Source: Desertimonas sp963772825 (GTDB taxonomy: Bacteria > Actinomycetota > Acidimicrobiia > Acidimicrobiales > Ilumatobacteraceae). From it: a DNA stretch of 64,000 bases. The stretch is from the NCBI GenBank assembly GCA_963772825.1, contig CAVYYX010000014.1, positions 215,273 through 279,272 on the forward strand, given 5' to 3'. How positions within the stretch are numbered: the first letter of the stretch is position 1; the number at the start of each line of letters is the position of its first letter. The notes beneath the pieces were generated by a model. That model did not search any database, had not been told where the DNA came from, and saw only the letters and a list, made by a program, of their open reading frames with translations. A program made the translations under genes and the position numbers. Shown here in pieces: positions 15,085-23,197 of the stretch.

Positions 15085-17124
15085 ATGTCCGCCCGCCGAC
15101 ATGCACCCCCACAGCGCATCGTCCTCGCTGGGCTCCATGGCCATGGCCGGTGGCACCTTGCGAACGTGCGCCGCCTCGCCGACCGTGGCCTGGTCGAGCT
15201 CGCCGGGGTGTGCGATCCGCGCCCCCCGACGCCCGACCTGGCAGGCCTCGTCGGCGATGCCGTGTGGGCCACCGAGCTCGACGAGCTGATCATGTCCGTC
15301 GAGCCAGCCGTCACAATCCTGTGCACGCCGATCCACACCCATGTCGACCTCGCCCTGGCAGCGGCGACGTCGGGGTCCGATGTGCTCCTCGAGAAGCCAC
15401 CGGCGCCGTCGCTCGCCGAGTTCGACCGTCTTGCCAGCGGCCTCGACCGGCTCGGAGCGCGCTGCCAGGTCGGCTTCCAGAACCTCGGCTCGGGAGCGAT
15501 CGGCGGGCTCCACGCCCTGATCGCCGACGGCGATCTGGGTGAGCTGTCGGGCATCGGTGGCGCTGGGCTGTCGATCCGCGACGCCGGCTACTTCCACCGC
15601 TCCGGTTGGGCCGGCAAGCGGCGCCTCACCGACGTCGACGTCGTCGATGGCGTGCTCACCAACCCGTACGTCCACGCCGTCGCCGCGGCGATCCGCCTCG
15701 CCGACGCCGAGGCGCCAGGCTCAATCGTTGGAACCGAGCTGGAGCTCTATCGCGCCAACCCGATCGAATCCGACGACACGTCGGTGACCCGCCTGCTCAC
15801 GAGCTCCGGGGTCACGATCGTCGTCGCGGCGACGCTGTGCGCCGTAGAGGAGGCCGAGCCGGTGCTCACGGTGCACGGCAGCCGGGGCCGCGCCACGTGG
15901 TCGTACAAGCACGACATCGTGCGCGTCGACACCGGCGACGCCGCCCGCGAGCTGCACTTCGATCGCCGGGATCTGCTCGAGGACCTCATCGCCAACATCG
16001 CCGGCGCCACCGACTCCCTGCTCGTGCCGCTCGCCTCGACTCGCGCCGTCACCGAGTTCGTCGACGCGGTCCGCCGTGCGCCAGAACCGGCGCTGATCCC
16101 GGCCGACTACCGGCGCACCGAGGGCGTCGACGACTCCCAACGATGCGTCGTCGACGGGGTCGACGATGCGGTGCGTCAGGCTGCCGACCGGCTCACGGTG
16201 TTCTCCGAGCAGGCGGTTCCGTGGGCCGCGACCGGCAGCGAAGCCTCGGCCGCCGTCGCCCTCGTCGTGGGCGGGCGCGAGGTTGCCCGCTACGAGCTGG
16301 CGCCACGACTCGACGGCGTGCTTTCACCGCGACCGTTTCTCCACCCTGTGCGCACGCTGGGCGGAGTCGTGGTCAGCGACCGGGAGCCCGAGGACCATCG
16401 CTGGCATCTCGGTGTTGGCGTCGCCATCCAGGACGTCGGCGGGGTGAACTTCTGGGGCGGTCGAACCTACGTCCGCGGTGACGGGTATCACTGGCGCGAC
16501 GACCACGGCACCGTCCGTCACCTCGAATGGCGGCGGCGGGCGGTGGCGGCGCTCGCCCACGATCTGGCCTGGATCGGACCGGATCGGCGATGTCGGCTCG
16601 TCGAGCGACGCTCGATCTCGGCCGCCGCGGTCGGCGCCGCGACGGATCGGTGGATGCTCGAGTTCCAGTTCAACCTGCGCAACGTGAGTGGCCGGACGCT
16701 GTCGCTCGGGAGTCCAGGCTCGAACGGCCGCTCCGGCGGCGGCTACGGCGGGTTCTTCTGGCGTCTCCCACGGACGACTGCGACCAGCGAGGTGCGCACC
16801 GACCGAGGCAGCGGCGAGGCGGCAACCCACGGCACGGTGGCCCCGTGGATCTCGTGGGCGACACGCGTGGCAAACCCGCACGACAGCTTCACGCTGCTCC
16901 TCGCCCCTGGCGACGCAGCGACAGCGGATGATCCGTGGTTCGTCAGGATGGCGGACTACCCGGGCATCGGCTCGGCGATCGCCTGGGAACACCCGGTCAT
17001 CCTGGCGTCCGGCGAGTCGACGACGCGCTGCGTGCGGGCACTCGTCGTCGACGGCATCGACCACGACCCAACCGTGCTGCATGGAGACCTGCATCGCTCG
17101 AGCTCCCCCATCGAGGAAACGTGA
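15085..17124 (+). CDS. Gfo/Idh/MocA oxidoreductase fused to a PmoA-like (DUF6807) domain
   Basis: 679 residues from ATG 15085. Residues 1-330 are a Gfo/Idh/MocA NAD(P)-dependent oxidoreductase: a Rossmann start IVLAGLHGHGRWHLANV, TPIHTHVDLALAA, the hallmark LLEKPPA, and a C-terminal sheet with YVHAVAAAIRLA. Residues 400-670 are a beta-rich DUF6807/PmoA-like domain with FLHPVRTLGGVVVSD, HRWHLGVGVA, GGVNFWGG and WISWATRVANPHDSFTLLL. Proteins with the second domain often sit in carbohydrate-use loci; its reaction is unknown, despite the methane-oxygenase-derived name. The fusion suggests both domains act on one sugar derivative. First gene of the plus-strand arm; its TGA overlaps the GTG of lacI. 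Confidence 0.85.
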   Translation: MSARRHAPPQRIVLAGLHGHGRWHLANVRRLADRGLVELAGVCDPRPPTPDLAGLVGDAVWATELDELIMSVEPAVTILCTPIHTHVDLALAAATSGSDVLLEKPPAPSLAEFDRLASGLDRLGARCQVGFQNLGSGAIGGLHALIADGDLGELSGIGGAGLSIRDAGYFHRSGWAGKRRLTDVDVVDGVLTNPYVHAVAAAIRLADAEAPGSIVGTELELYRANPIESDDTSVTRLLTSSGVTIVVAATLCAVEEAEPVLTVHGSRGRATWSYKHDIVRVDTGDAARELHFDRRDLLEDLIANIAGATDSLLVPLASTRAVTEFVDAVRRAPEPALIPADYRRTEGVDDSQRCVVDGVDDAVRQAADRLTVFSEQAVPWAATGSEASAAVALVVGGREVARYELAPRLDGVLSPRPFLHPVRTLGGVVVSDREPEDHRWHLGVGVAIQDVGGVNFWGGRTYVRGDGYHWRDDHGTVRHLEWRRRAVAALAHDLAWIGPDRRCRLVERRSISAAAVGAATDRWMLEFQFNLRNVSGRTLSLGSPGSNGRSGGGYGGFFWRLPRTTATSEVRTDRGSGEAATHGTVAPWISWATRVANPHDSFTLLLAPGDAATADDPWFVRMADYPGIGSAIAWEHPVILASGESTTRCVRALVVDGIDHDPTVLHGDLHRSSSPIEET

Positions 17125-18162
17125 CGGCTCCCCAGGACAGCAGCCCGGTGCGTCTTGCCGACGTCGCGGAGCTCGCCGGTGTGTCCCTGGCGACCGCTTC
17201 ACGCGTGCTCAATGGCAGCGATCGCCTCGTCGGCGCCCCGTTCCGCGAGCGTGTTCTGGAAGCCGCCCGGCAGCTCCACTACACGCCGAACGCCCACGCC
17301 CAAGCGATCGCCCGCGGCGCGAGCAACACCGTTGGACTACTCGTCCACGACATCGCCGACCCTTACTTCTCGACGATTGCCACGGGGGTCACCGGTCTTG
17401 CCGAGCAGTTCGGCATGGTCGTGTTGCTGGCCAACACCCGGCGCGAGCCACGGCTGGAGATCGAGTACATGGCGATGCTCAACGCCCAGCGGGCGCGCGC
17501 CGTGATCATCGTCGGCAGTCGCTTCGCCGATCGCCAGGGCAACGCCGAATTGGCGACCGAGATCGAGCGGTTCACCGCCGGTGGCGGGCGGGTGGCATGC
17601 ATCGGCCAGGACCGCCTGGGCACGAACACCGTCGTCCCCCAGAACGCCGCTGGTGCGCGGGCCCTCGCCGGCGACCTGTGTGATCTCGGGCATCGGCAGT
17701 TCGTGGTCCTTGCTGGGCCGCGTGAACTGCTCGACGGCACGCGATCGTGTGCGCGGGTTCCGGGCCGGTCTCGCCGATCGGGGGATCGCCAGCGGCGACG
17801 CGCGGGTGATCCACGGTCCCTTCACGCGCGACGGGGGCTACGACGCGGCGGCGCAATTGGCGGCCGCGCGGGGCCGCGAGACTTGCGTGTTTGCGGTCAA
17901 CGACGTGATGGCCGTCGGCGCCATGGCCGCCTTCCGCGACGTGGGCATCGGTGTCCCGGACGATCTGTCGGTGGCCGGGTTCGACGACATCGGGCCGTTG
18001 CGCGACCTCGTTCCTCCGCTGACGACGGTTCGCCTGCCGCTCGAGCAGATGGGCTCGGCGGCGGCCAGACTGGCCCTCGCCCCGGACCCCGGTTCGGCCC
18101 ACCAGGTCATCAAGATGGGCGGCGAAGTGGTCCTGCGCGCAAGCACGCGGCGGATCCGATGA
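17121..18162 (+). pseudogene. LacI-family repressor of the uronate locus, interrupted by one extra base
   Basis: The GTG at 17121 starts a clear LacI repressor: HTH VRLADVAELAGVSLATASRV (residues 10-30), hinge, then TVGLLVHDIADPYFS of the ligand domain. At about 17733 the frame moves by one base; the rest (RDRVRGFRAGLADRG, VFAVNDVMAVGAM, VPDDLSVAGFDDIGP, TTVRLPLEQMG) continues in the next frame to TGA 18162. Skipping one G at 17733 restores LLTARDRVRGFRAGL, a normal family sequence, and 346 residues. Both halves are fully conserved, so this is a very recent mutation or a sequencing error. It should bind the two dyads at 14977 and 15035. Confidence 0.88.
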
Positions 18163-18172
18163 GGAGGAACAG

Positions 18173-19624
18173 GTGAACGACACGGCAAGGCAACGACGAT
18201 CGGTCGACGAGGTGCTCGGCGCCGCACGGGTGGCATTCGAGTCGCGTGCGCTGCACGCCCCGAAGGTTCGGGCGGCGCTGCTGCGCGCCTGTGCCGAGGC
18301 GCTCGAGGAAGTCGGCGACGAGCTTGTCGCCGCGGCCGCCGAAGAGACCGCCCTCACCCCCGAGCGGCTGGGCGGCGAGCTCGACCGCACGACGGGGCAA
18401 CTGCGCCTGTTCGCCGACGAGGTCGACGAGGGCAGCTGGATCGAGGCCCGCCTCGACACGGCGGCCGGCGACGTTCGCAGCATGAACGTGCCGCTCGGAC
18501 CCATCGTCGTGTTCGCCGCGAGCAACTTCCCGTTCGCCTTCTCGGTTCCCGGTGGCGACACGGCCTCGGCACTCGCCGCGGGGTGTCCGGTGGTGGTCAA
18601 GGCCCATCCGGCGCATCCCCGCACCAGCGAGCTCACCGCTGGCGCGTTGCACCGCGCCGTGGCGAGTTGCGCGCTGTCCGCCGACGTGTTCCAGGTCGTG
18701 TTCGGCGACCTCGACGTGGGTACCGCCCTCGTCGATCATCCGGCGGCAGCAGCGGTTGCCTTCACCGGATCATTGGCCGGCGGTCGGGCGATCTTCGATC
18801 GGGCGGCCGCTCGTGCGGTGCCGATCCCGGTCTACGCCGAGATGGGAAGCGTCAACCCCGTGTTCGTGCTGCCGGGCGCGTTGCGCCGGCGGGGCGGCGA
18901 GATCGCCAGCGGATTGGCGAAGTCGGTGACCCTCGGCGTCGGGCAGTTCTGCACGAACCCGGGCGTGACCATCGGCCTCGGCCTCGACGAGTTCGCCGGT
19001 GAGCTGGCCGGCCTGCTCGGCGACGCTCCGGCCGGAACGATGCTGTACCCGGGCATCGGCGACCGCTACGTCGCCGGCATCGGCGACCTCGACAGCACTC
19101 ACGGCGTCGAGTTGCTCGCTGGCGAAGCGGCCCCCGGCACACCCGTGTGCGCGTTGACGACCGCCGCCGTGTTCATCGCCAACAGCAACCTCGCCACCGA
19201 GGTCTTCGGTCCGAGCACCTTGGTCGTGTCCTGCGCGGATCAGGCCGAGATGCTGCAGGCAGCCCGTCAGCTCCCCGGACAGCTCACGGCCACGATCCAC
19301 AGCGACGGCGATGACGCCCAGGATGTCGAGCTGGCCAGGCTTCTCGTCGATGTGCTCGTCGACAAGGTCGGGCGAATCGTGTGGAACGGGTTCCCGACCG
19401 GCGTCGCGGTGACCCATGCAATGCAACACGGTGGCCCGTACCCGGCGAGCACGGACTCGCGGACGACGTCGGTCGGCACGGCGGCGATGCGCAGGTTCCT
19501 CCGGCCGGTCAGCTTTCAGGGTGTGCCGGCCGCCGTGCTGCCCGAACCGCTCACCGACGACAACCCGTCTGGCCGCTTGCGGCGCATCGACGGTGAATGG
19601 TCGCGCGAGTCGCTGCGCCGCTGA
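18173..19624 (+). CDS. 2-oxoglutarate semialdehyde (2,5-dioxovalerate) dehydrogenase
   Basis: 483 residues from GTG 18173, preceded by GAGGAGGAA. An aldehyde dehydrogenase with PLGPIVVFAASNFPFAFSV, CPVVVKAHPAHPRTSE, the catalytic Glu in YAEMGSVNP (about 222) and nucleophile Cys in GQFCTNPG (about 259). These variants (SNFPFAFS, KAHP, QFCTNPG) are typical of the NADP-type ketoglutarate semialdehyde dehydrogenases that end oxidative uronate and pentose pathways. It oxidises the KdgD product to 2-oxoglutarate. The C-terminal third includes GVAVTHAMQHGGPYPAST, also diagnostic. Third gene of the plus-strand arm. Confidence 0.92.
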   Translation: MNDTARQRRSVDEVLGAARVAFESRALHAPKVRAALLRACAEALEEVGDELVAAAAEETALTPERLGGELDRTTGQLRLFADEVDEGSWIEARLDTAAGDVRSMNVPLGPIVVFAASNFPFAFSVPGGDTASALAAGCPVVVKAHPAHPRTSELTAGALHRAVASCALSADVFQVVFGDLDVGTALVDHPAAAAVAFTGSLAGGRAIFDRAAARAVPIPVYAEMGSVNPVFVLPGALRRRGGEIASGLAKSVTLGVGQFCTNPGVTIGLGLDEFAGELAGLLGDAPAGTMLYPGIGDRYVAGIGDLDSTHGVELLAGEAAPGTPVCALTTAAVFIANSNLATEVFGPSTLVVSCADQAEMLQAARQLPGQLTATIHSDGDDAQDVELARLLVDVLVDKVGRIVWNGFPTGVAVTHAMQHGGPYPASTDSRTTSVGTAAMRRFLRPVSFQGVPAAVLPEPLTDDNPSGRLRRIDGEWSRESLRR

Positions 19625-19627
19625 GCG

Positions 19628-19933
19628 TCAGCGGCGGCGGGCGGCTGGTGCCGGCGCAGTGTTCGACCGCGACTGCCACCACTTCCAACCCGCGGTGATG
19701 ATCACCGCTCCGACGAACGAGCCGATCAGGCCGCTCGGGCGCAAGGCCAGGCCGTCCCCGGCAAGGAGGCTGAACAGCAACCCGCCGACGAACGACCCGA
19801 CGAGTCCCGCGACGAGCGCCAGCGACCAATTGATGCCAGGGCCGTCACGGCCCGTCACCCACTGCGCCACGGCGCCGATCATCATTCCGAACACGATGAG
19901 GGCAAAGATCAACACGGGGCGCACTCTACGCAC
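19628..19933 (-). CDS. GlsB/YeaQ/YmgE-family small membrane protein
   Basis: 101 residues from GTG 19933. Three hydrophobic helices with the glycine-rich pattern VAGLVGSFVGGLLFSLL and LIGSFVGAVI, as in the transglycosylase-associated/YeaQ stress-response membrane family. The tail is Ala/Arg-rich. Its start overlaps the 3' end of the cysteine-cluster gene by 8 bp, so the two are probably co-transcribed. Function unknown beyond general stress association. Confidence 0.85.
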   Translation of the reverse strand: MRRVRPVLIFALIVFGMMIGAVAQWVTGRDGPGINWSLALVAGLVGSFVGGLLFSLLAGDGLALRPSGLIGSFVGAVIITAGWKWWQSRSNTAPAPAARRR

Positions 19934-20501
19934 GTGGCCGTGGCGGCGACGAGTGGCGGGCCCTGATCTCGACGGCGTGCACGGCGATGGCCGCCGGAGT
20001 GCGCGGCCTGGTTCCGGTCGTCACAGCATCGGATCGCTCACCGGCGAGGCGGGCCGCGGCCCGAACGTCCGCGTGCAGCTGGCGGTCGTCGACGGTCGGA
20101 TAGCTGAACCGCCACCGCCGAACGCGTGCGCCGAGGGGTTCCTTGGCTGGGTCGACGCCGGCCGCCGCGAACACTCGGCAGTCGTACGTGCGGCACGTCC
20201 GTGGACGGTGCTCGTAAATCGAGCACCCGTGATCGGCCAACATCGGGCAACGGCCGTGCTCGTCGTAGCCGAGGACCACGTGGCCGCCCGGCAGACCCGG
20301 GGCCGGGAAGCGCAGCTCGGCGGGGACGTGGGCGAGCGCGTCGGTCTCGTCCGGACCGATGTGGATGAACTGGCCCGACGAGCAGCACGCCGTGCACCCG
20401 TCGCAGGGCACGTCGGAGTCGCCCTCGTCGCGCAACGCCGCCTGGAACGCAGCGAGCCAGGTGGCGAAGTCACCGGCCGGGAGCTCGTCGTCTGACGCCA
20501 C
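19926..20501 (-). CDS. YkgJ-family cysteine cluster protein
   Basis: 191 residues from GTG 20501. Conserved cysteines appear as CDGCTACCSSGQF and later CPMLADHGCSIYEHRPRTCRTYDC, the Zn/Fe-binding pattern of the YkgJ (UPF0153) family, where RPxxCRxxxC is diagnostic. Molecular role unknown, with metal or Fe-S binding likely. The C-terminal 60 residues are variable. It is divergent from the ECF41-controlled operon at 20552. Confidence 0.88.
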   Translation of the reverse strand: MASDDELPAGDFATWLAAFQAALRDEGDSDVPCDGCTACCSSGQFIHIGPDETDALAHVPAELRFPAPGLPGGHVVLGYDEHGRCPMLADHGCSIYEHRPRTCRTYDCRVFAAAGVDPAKEPLGARVRRWRFSYPTVDDRQLHADVRAAARLAGERSDAVTTGTRPRTPAAIAVHAVEIRARHSSPPRPRA

Positions 20502-20551
20502 AGCAAGACGCTACGTGAGCCGGGCGCCGGTGAACGTCGGGCGCGTCGGGA

Positions 20552-20578
20552 TGTCACAGACGGCGGCCTCATCTCGTC
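20552..20578 (+). promoter_or_regulatory. ECF41-type sigma factor promoter
   Basis: TGTCACA at 20552-20558, exactly 16 bp, then CGTC at 20575-20578. This matches the published ECF41 target TGTCACA-N16-CGTC. It lies 34 bp upstream of the oxidoreductase ATG, with a GAGGAG ribosome site between, and that gene is followed by an ECF41 sigma gene. So the operon is almost certainly self-activated. Confidence 0.85.
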
Positions 20579-20611
20579 TCTGTAGGTGACCGAGACCAGT
20601 GAGGAGTTGAC

Positions 20612-21559
20612 ATGAAGGTTTTCGTTGCCGGGGCCTCCGGCGCCCTGGGTGCACCGTTGGTCGCCGAACTCGTGACCGCAGGCCACGAGGTGGTGGCCAT
20701 GACCAAGACGGCGTCGAAACAGGACGGGCTGCGGGCGTTGGGGGCGCGGCCGGTGGTCGCCGACGCGCTCGATCCCGATGCCGTGGCCCGGGTGGTCGGC
20801 GAGGCAGAGCCGGAGGTGATCGTGCATCAGCTCACGGCGTTGTCCGGGGCGACGGACATGCGCCACCTCGACCGCTTCTTCGCCGTGACCAATCGACTGC
20901 GGACCGAGGCGACGGACCACTTGCTGGCCGCCGGCAGGGCTGTCGGAGCACGGCGTTTCGTGGCCCAGAGCTGGGCGGGGTGGCGATACGCCCGCACGGG
21001 ACCGCAGGTGCAGACCGAGGCCGATCCCATCGATCCCAACCCGCCGGCGGTGCTGCGATCGGGGGTCACCGCGATCCGCTACCTGGAGGAGGCGGTGACA
21101 ACGATCGAATGGGGCGAGGGTCTCGTGTTGCGATATGGCGTGTTCTACGGTCCGGGGACCGGGATCAGCTCAGCACCGGATGCGGTGATGGCGGCGCTCG
21201 TCCGCAAGCGCCGGTTCCCCTTGGTCGGCGACAGCAGCGGCGTCTGGTCGTTCATCCACATCGAAGATGCCGCCGCGGCGACCGCCGTCGCCGTGGAGCG
21301 TGGCCGGCCGGGTGTCTACAACATCGTCGACGACGATCCGGCAGCCGTGCGCGAGTGGCTGCCAGCGCTGGCGAAGGCACTCGGAGCGAAGCCTCCGCGG
21401 CACATCCCCCGCTGGCTTGGGAGGCTGGCGGCCGGAGAGGCGGCGACGATCATGATGACCGACGTGCGGGGCGCTTCGAACGCCAACGCCAAGAACGACC
21501 TCCGCTTGGAGCTCAGGTATCCGAGCTGGCGGCTGGGCTTCGCCAAAGGGCTGGACTGA
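20612..21559 (+). CDS. NAD-dependent epimerase/dehydratase-like oxidoreductase, ECF41 partner (COE) protein
   Basis: 315 residues. An atypical extended SDR: nucleotide-binding VAGASGALGAPLV at residues 4-16, SWAGWRYAR near the active site in place of a standard YxxxK, and RYGVFYGPGTG plus SGVWSFIHIEDAA, common in this subgroup. ECF41 loci pair the sigma factor with a carboxymuconolactone decarboxylase, oxidoreductase or epimerase; this is the epimerase type. Substrate unknown. The sigma gene starts 5 bp after its stop. Confidence 0.85.
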   Translation: MKVFVAGASGALGAPLVAELVTAGHEVVAMTKTASKQDGLRALGARPVVADALDPDAVARVVGEAEPEVIVHQLTALSGATDMRHLDRFFAVTNRLRTEATDHLLAAGRAVGARRFVAQSWAGWRYARTGPQVQTEADPIDPNPPAVLRSGVTAIRYLEEAVTTIEWGEGLVLRYGVFYGPGTGISSAPDAVMAALVRKRRFPLVGDSSGVWSFIHIEDAAAATAVAVERGRPGVYNIVDDDPAAVREWLPALAKALGAKPPRHIPRWLGRLAAGEAATIMMTDVRGASNANAKNDLRLELRYPSWRLGFAKGLD

Positions 21560-21563
21560 AAGA

Positions 21564-22472
21564 ATGGCGGTGGTGCCGACCCTCGAAGAGCTACGGCCGC
21601 GCGCGTTCGCGGTGGCCTACCGGATGCTCGGCAGCGTGAGCGAGGCGGAGGACATCGTGCAGGAGGCGTTGCTGCGCCTGCACCTCACGCTGCAGCAGGG
21701 CGAGCGGATCGAGTCGCCCCGCGCCTATCTGTCGACGGTGGTCACCAGGCTGTGCATCGACCAGTTGCGATCGGCTCGGGTCCGCCGCGAGAGCTACGTC
21801 GGCGAGTGGCTGCCCGAGCCGCTGGTCGACGATGGTCGAGGCGACCCCGCCGACCATGCCGAGATGGCGGACTCCCTGTCCTTGGCATTCCTCGTGTTGC
21901 TCGAAAGTCTGACGCCCGAGCAGCGGGCGGCCTTCTTGCTGCGCGAGGTCTTCGACTATCCGTACGCGGAGATCGCCGCAATCGTCGGCACGGGCGAGGA
22001 CAATGCCCGCCAGCTCGTCGCCCGGGCCCGTAGGCACGTCGATCAACGCAGGCCGCGATTCGAGGCGTCAGCGCAGCGCCGTGAGCAACTGGCAAGCAGC
22101 TTCTTGGCCGCCGTCAACGACGGTGACCTCGAAGCGCTCGAGGAGCTGCTCGCCGACGACGTCGTGCTCCACGGTGACGGCGGCGGCCGGGTGCGGGCGA
22201 TCAGCCAGCCCGTTCATGGCCGGGCCAAGGTTGCTCGCCTGCTCCTGTCGTGGATGCGGGCTGCCGAGCCGTTCGGGGGATGGTTCTTCCGCCAGGTGCT
22301 CGTGAACGGCCAACCCGGGGCCTTGGCGACCGACGCCACGGGCAAGCTGGTTGCCGTCGCCGTGTTGGACATCGCCGATGACGGCCACATCTCAGCGGTG
22401 CGCTCGATCGTCAACCCCGACAAGCTGCGCCACCTCGATCCGTCAGCGACCCCACCCGACCGGTCTGCGTAG
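21564..22472 (+). CDS. ECF41-family RNA polymerase sigma factor (SigJ-like, SnoaL C-terminal domain)
   Basis: 302 residues. Sigma region 2 (about 10-80, AYRMLGSVSEAEDIVQEALL), region 4 (about 115-165, LTPEQRAAFLLREVFDYPY and HTH) and a C-terminal SnoaL-like domain (about 175-290). All three ECF41 signatures are present: WLPEP in the linker (about 82), DGGGR (about 204) and NPDKL (about 284). In this family the C-terminal domain replaces an anti-sigma factor and controls activity. Its stop TAG lies inside the diverged family B palindrome at 22464. Confidence 0.93.
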   Translation: MAVVPTLEELRPRAFAVAYRMLGSVSEAEDIVQEALLRLHLTLQQGERIESPRAYLSTVVTRLCIDQLRSARVRRESYVGEWLPEPLVDDGRGDPADHAEMADSLSLAFLVLLESLTPEQRAAFLLREVFDYPYAEIAAIVGTGEDNARQLVARARRHVDQRRPRFEASAQRREQLASSFLAAVNDGDLEALEELLADDVVLHGDGGGRVRAISQPVHGRAKVARLLLSWMRAAEPFGGWFFRQVLVNGQPGALATDATGKLVAVAVLDIADDGHISAVRSIVNPDKLRHLDPSATPPDRSA

Positions 22473-22510
22473 GCGTGTAGGCCCCCGACTGGTTCACACG
22501 CTGACCCAGA
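22464..22510. repeat. 47-bp palindromic element, family B copy 3 (diverged)
   Basis: TCTGCGTAGGCGTGTAGGC, 9-nt loop, then a right arm with further substitutions ending CCCAGA. It has the same length and layout as the other B copies but many arm mismatches. As in copy 2, its first nine bases encode Ser-x-stop of the upstream gene. It lies between convergent genes. Confidence 0.75.
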
Positions 22511-22522
22511 CCGACGCGGGCG

Positions 22523-22819
22523 TTACAGGATCACGACGACGCCGGCGGCGACCAGCGCGACGAGACCAGGAAGCAGCAAACCGAAGGTGTCCCTTGCCGC
22601 GGCGGTGACCGGCAGGCCAGCGGTGATGCCGTGCCGTCGACGCACGGCAGCGAGGCCGGCGAGGGCCAAACCGATCGAGGCGAGAGCGATCGCGGCGCCG
22701 CGCTCGAACCCGGCGTCAGCGGTGCGGGCGATCAGCGCTGCCACCGCGGCGACCACCAACACCGTGCGCGACCACGCCAGGACCGTGCGCTCGGCTTGCA
22801 GCGCGTTCGGCTCGCTCAT
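22523..22819 (-). CDS. DUF202-family small membrane protein
   Basis: 98 residues from ATG 22819. NALQAERTVLAWSRTVLVVAAV is the hallmark of DUF202 proteins (ERTxLAWxRT), followed by two more helices. It overlaps the upstream DUF202 gene by 4 bp (ATGA). Function unknown. The pair probably forms a membrane complex. Confidence 0.88.
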   Translation of the reverse strand: MSEPNALQAERTVLAWSRTVLVVAAVAALIARTADAGFERGAAIALASIGLALAGLAAVRRRHGITAGLPVTAAARDTFGLLLPGLVALVAAGVVVIL

Positions 22820-23157
22820 CCGGCGGCGATCAGCACGAACGAGACGATGGCGATCAGCCCGATGGCGGCGGCAACCAGCGGGACCAAGCGGGCCGCCGGA
22901 AGGTCGTCGCCCCGTCGAATTGCCCGCTGAACGGCGACCCAGCGCAGGTACCCGCCCACCACCAGCACGACACTGCAGCCGACAGCGAGCAACGCCAGGG
23001 CGGTCGTGGCATTCGCGATGTCGAACGGATCGACGAGTTGGCGCACGGCGACGCCACCGGCGAGCAACCCGAGCGATGTGCGCACCCAGGCAAGAAAGGT
23101 CCGCTCGTTGGCGAGCGTGAACCGATAGTCCGGCTCTTCGCCGTCGTCGGCCGACAC
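22816..23157 (-). CDS. YidH/DUF202-family membrane protein
   Basis: 113 residues from GTG 23157. The conserved TLANERTFLAWVRTSLGLLAGG is split here as ANERTFLAWVRTSLGLLA, then VLVVGGYLRW and a third helix. The first of two coupled DUF202 genes with the same ER(T)xLAW motif, so a tandem duplication. Divergent from the LuxR gene. Confidence 0.88.
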   Translation of the reverse strand: MSADDGEEPDYRFTLANERTFLAWVRTSLGLLAGGVAVRQLVDPFDIANATTALALLAVGCSVVLVVGGYLRWVAVQRAIRRGDDLPAARLVPLVAAAIGLIAIVSFVLIAAG

Positions 23158-23197
23158 CCACCACCGTGATCGATTCTGGGATGCGTCGATCGTTCCA

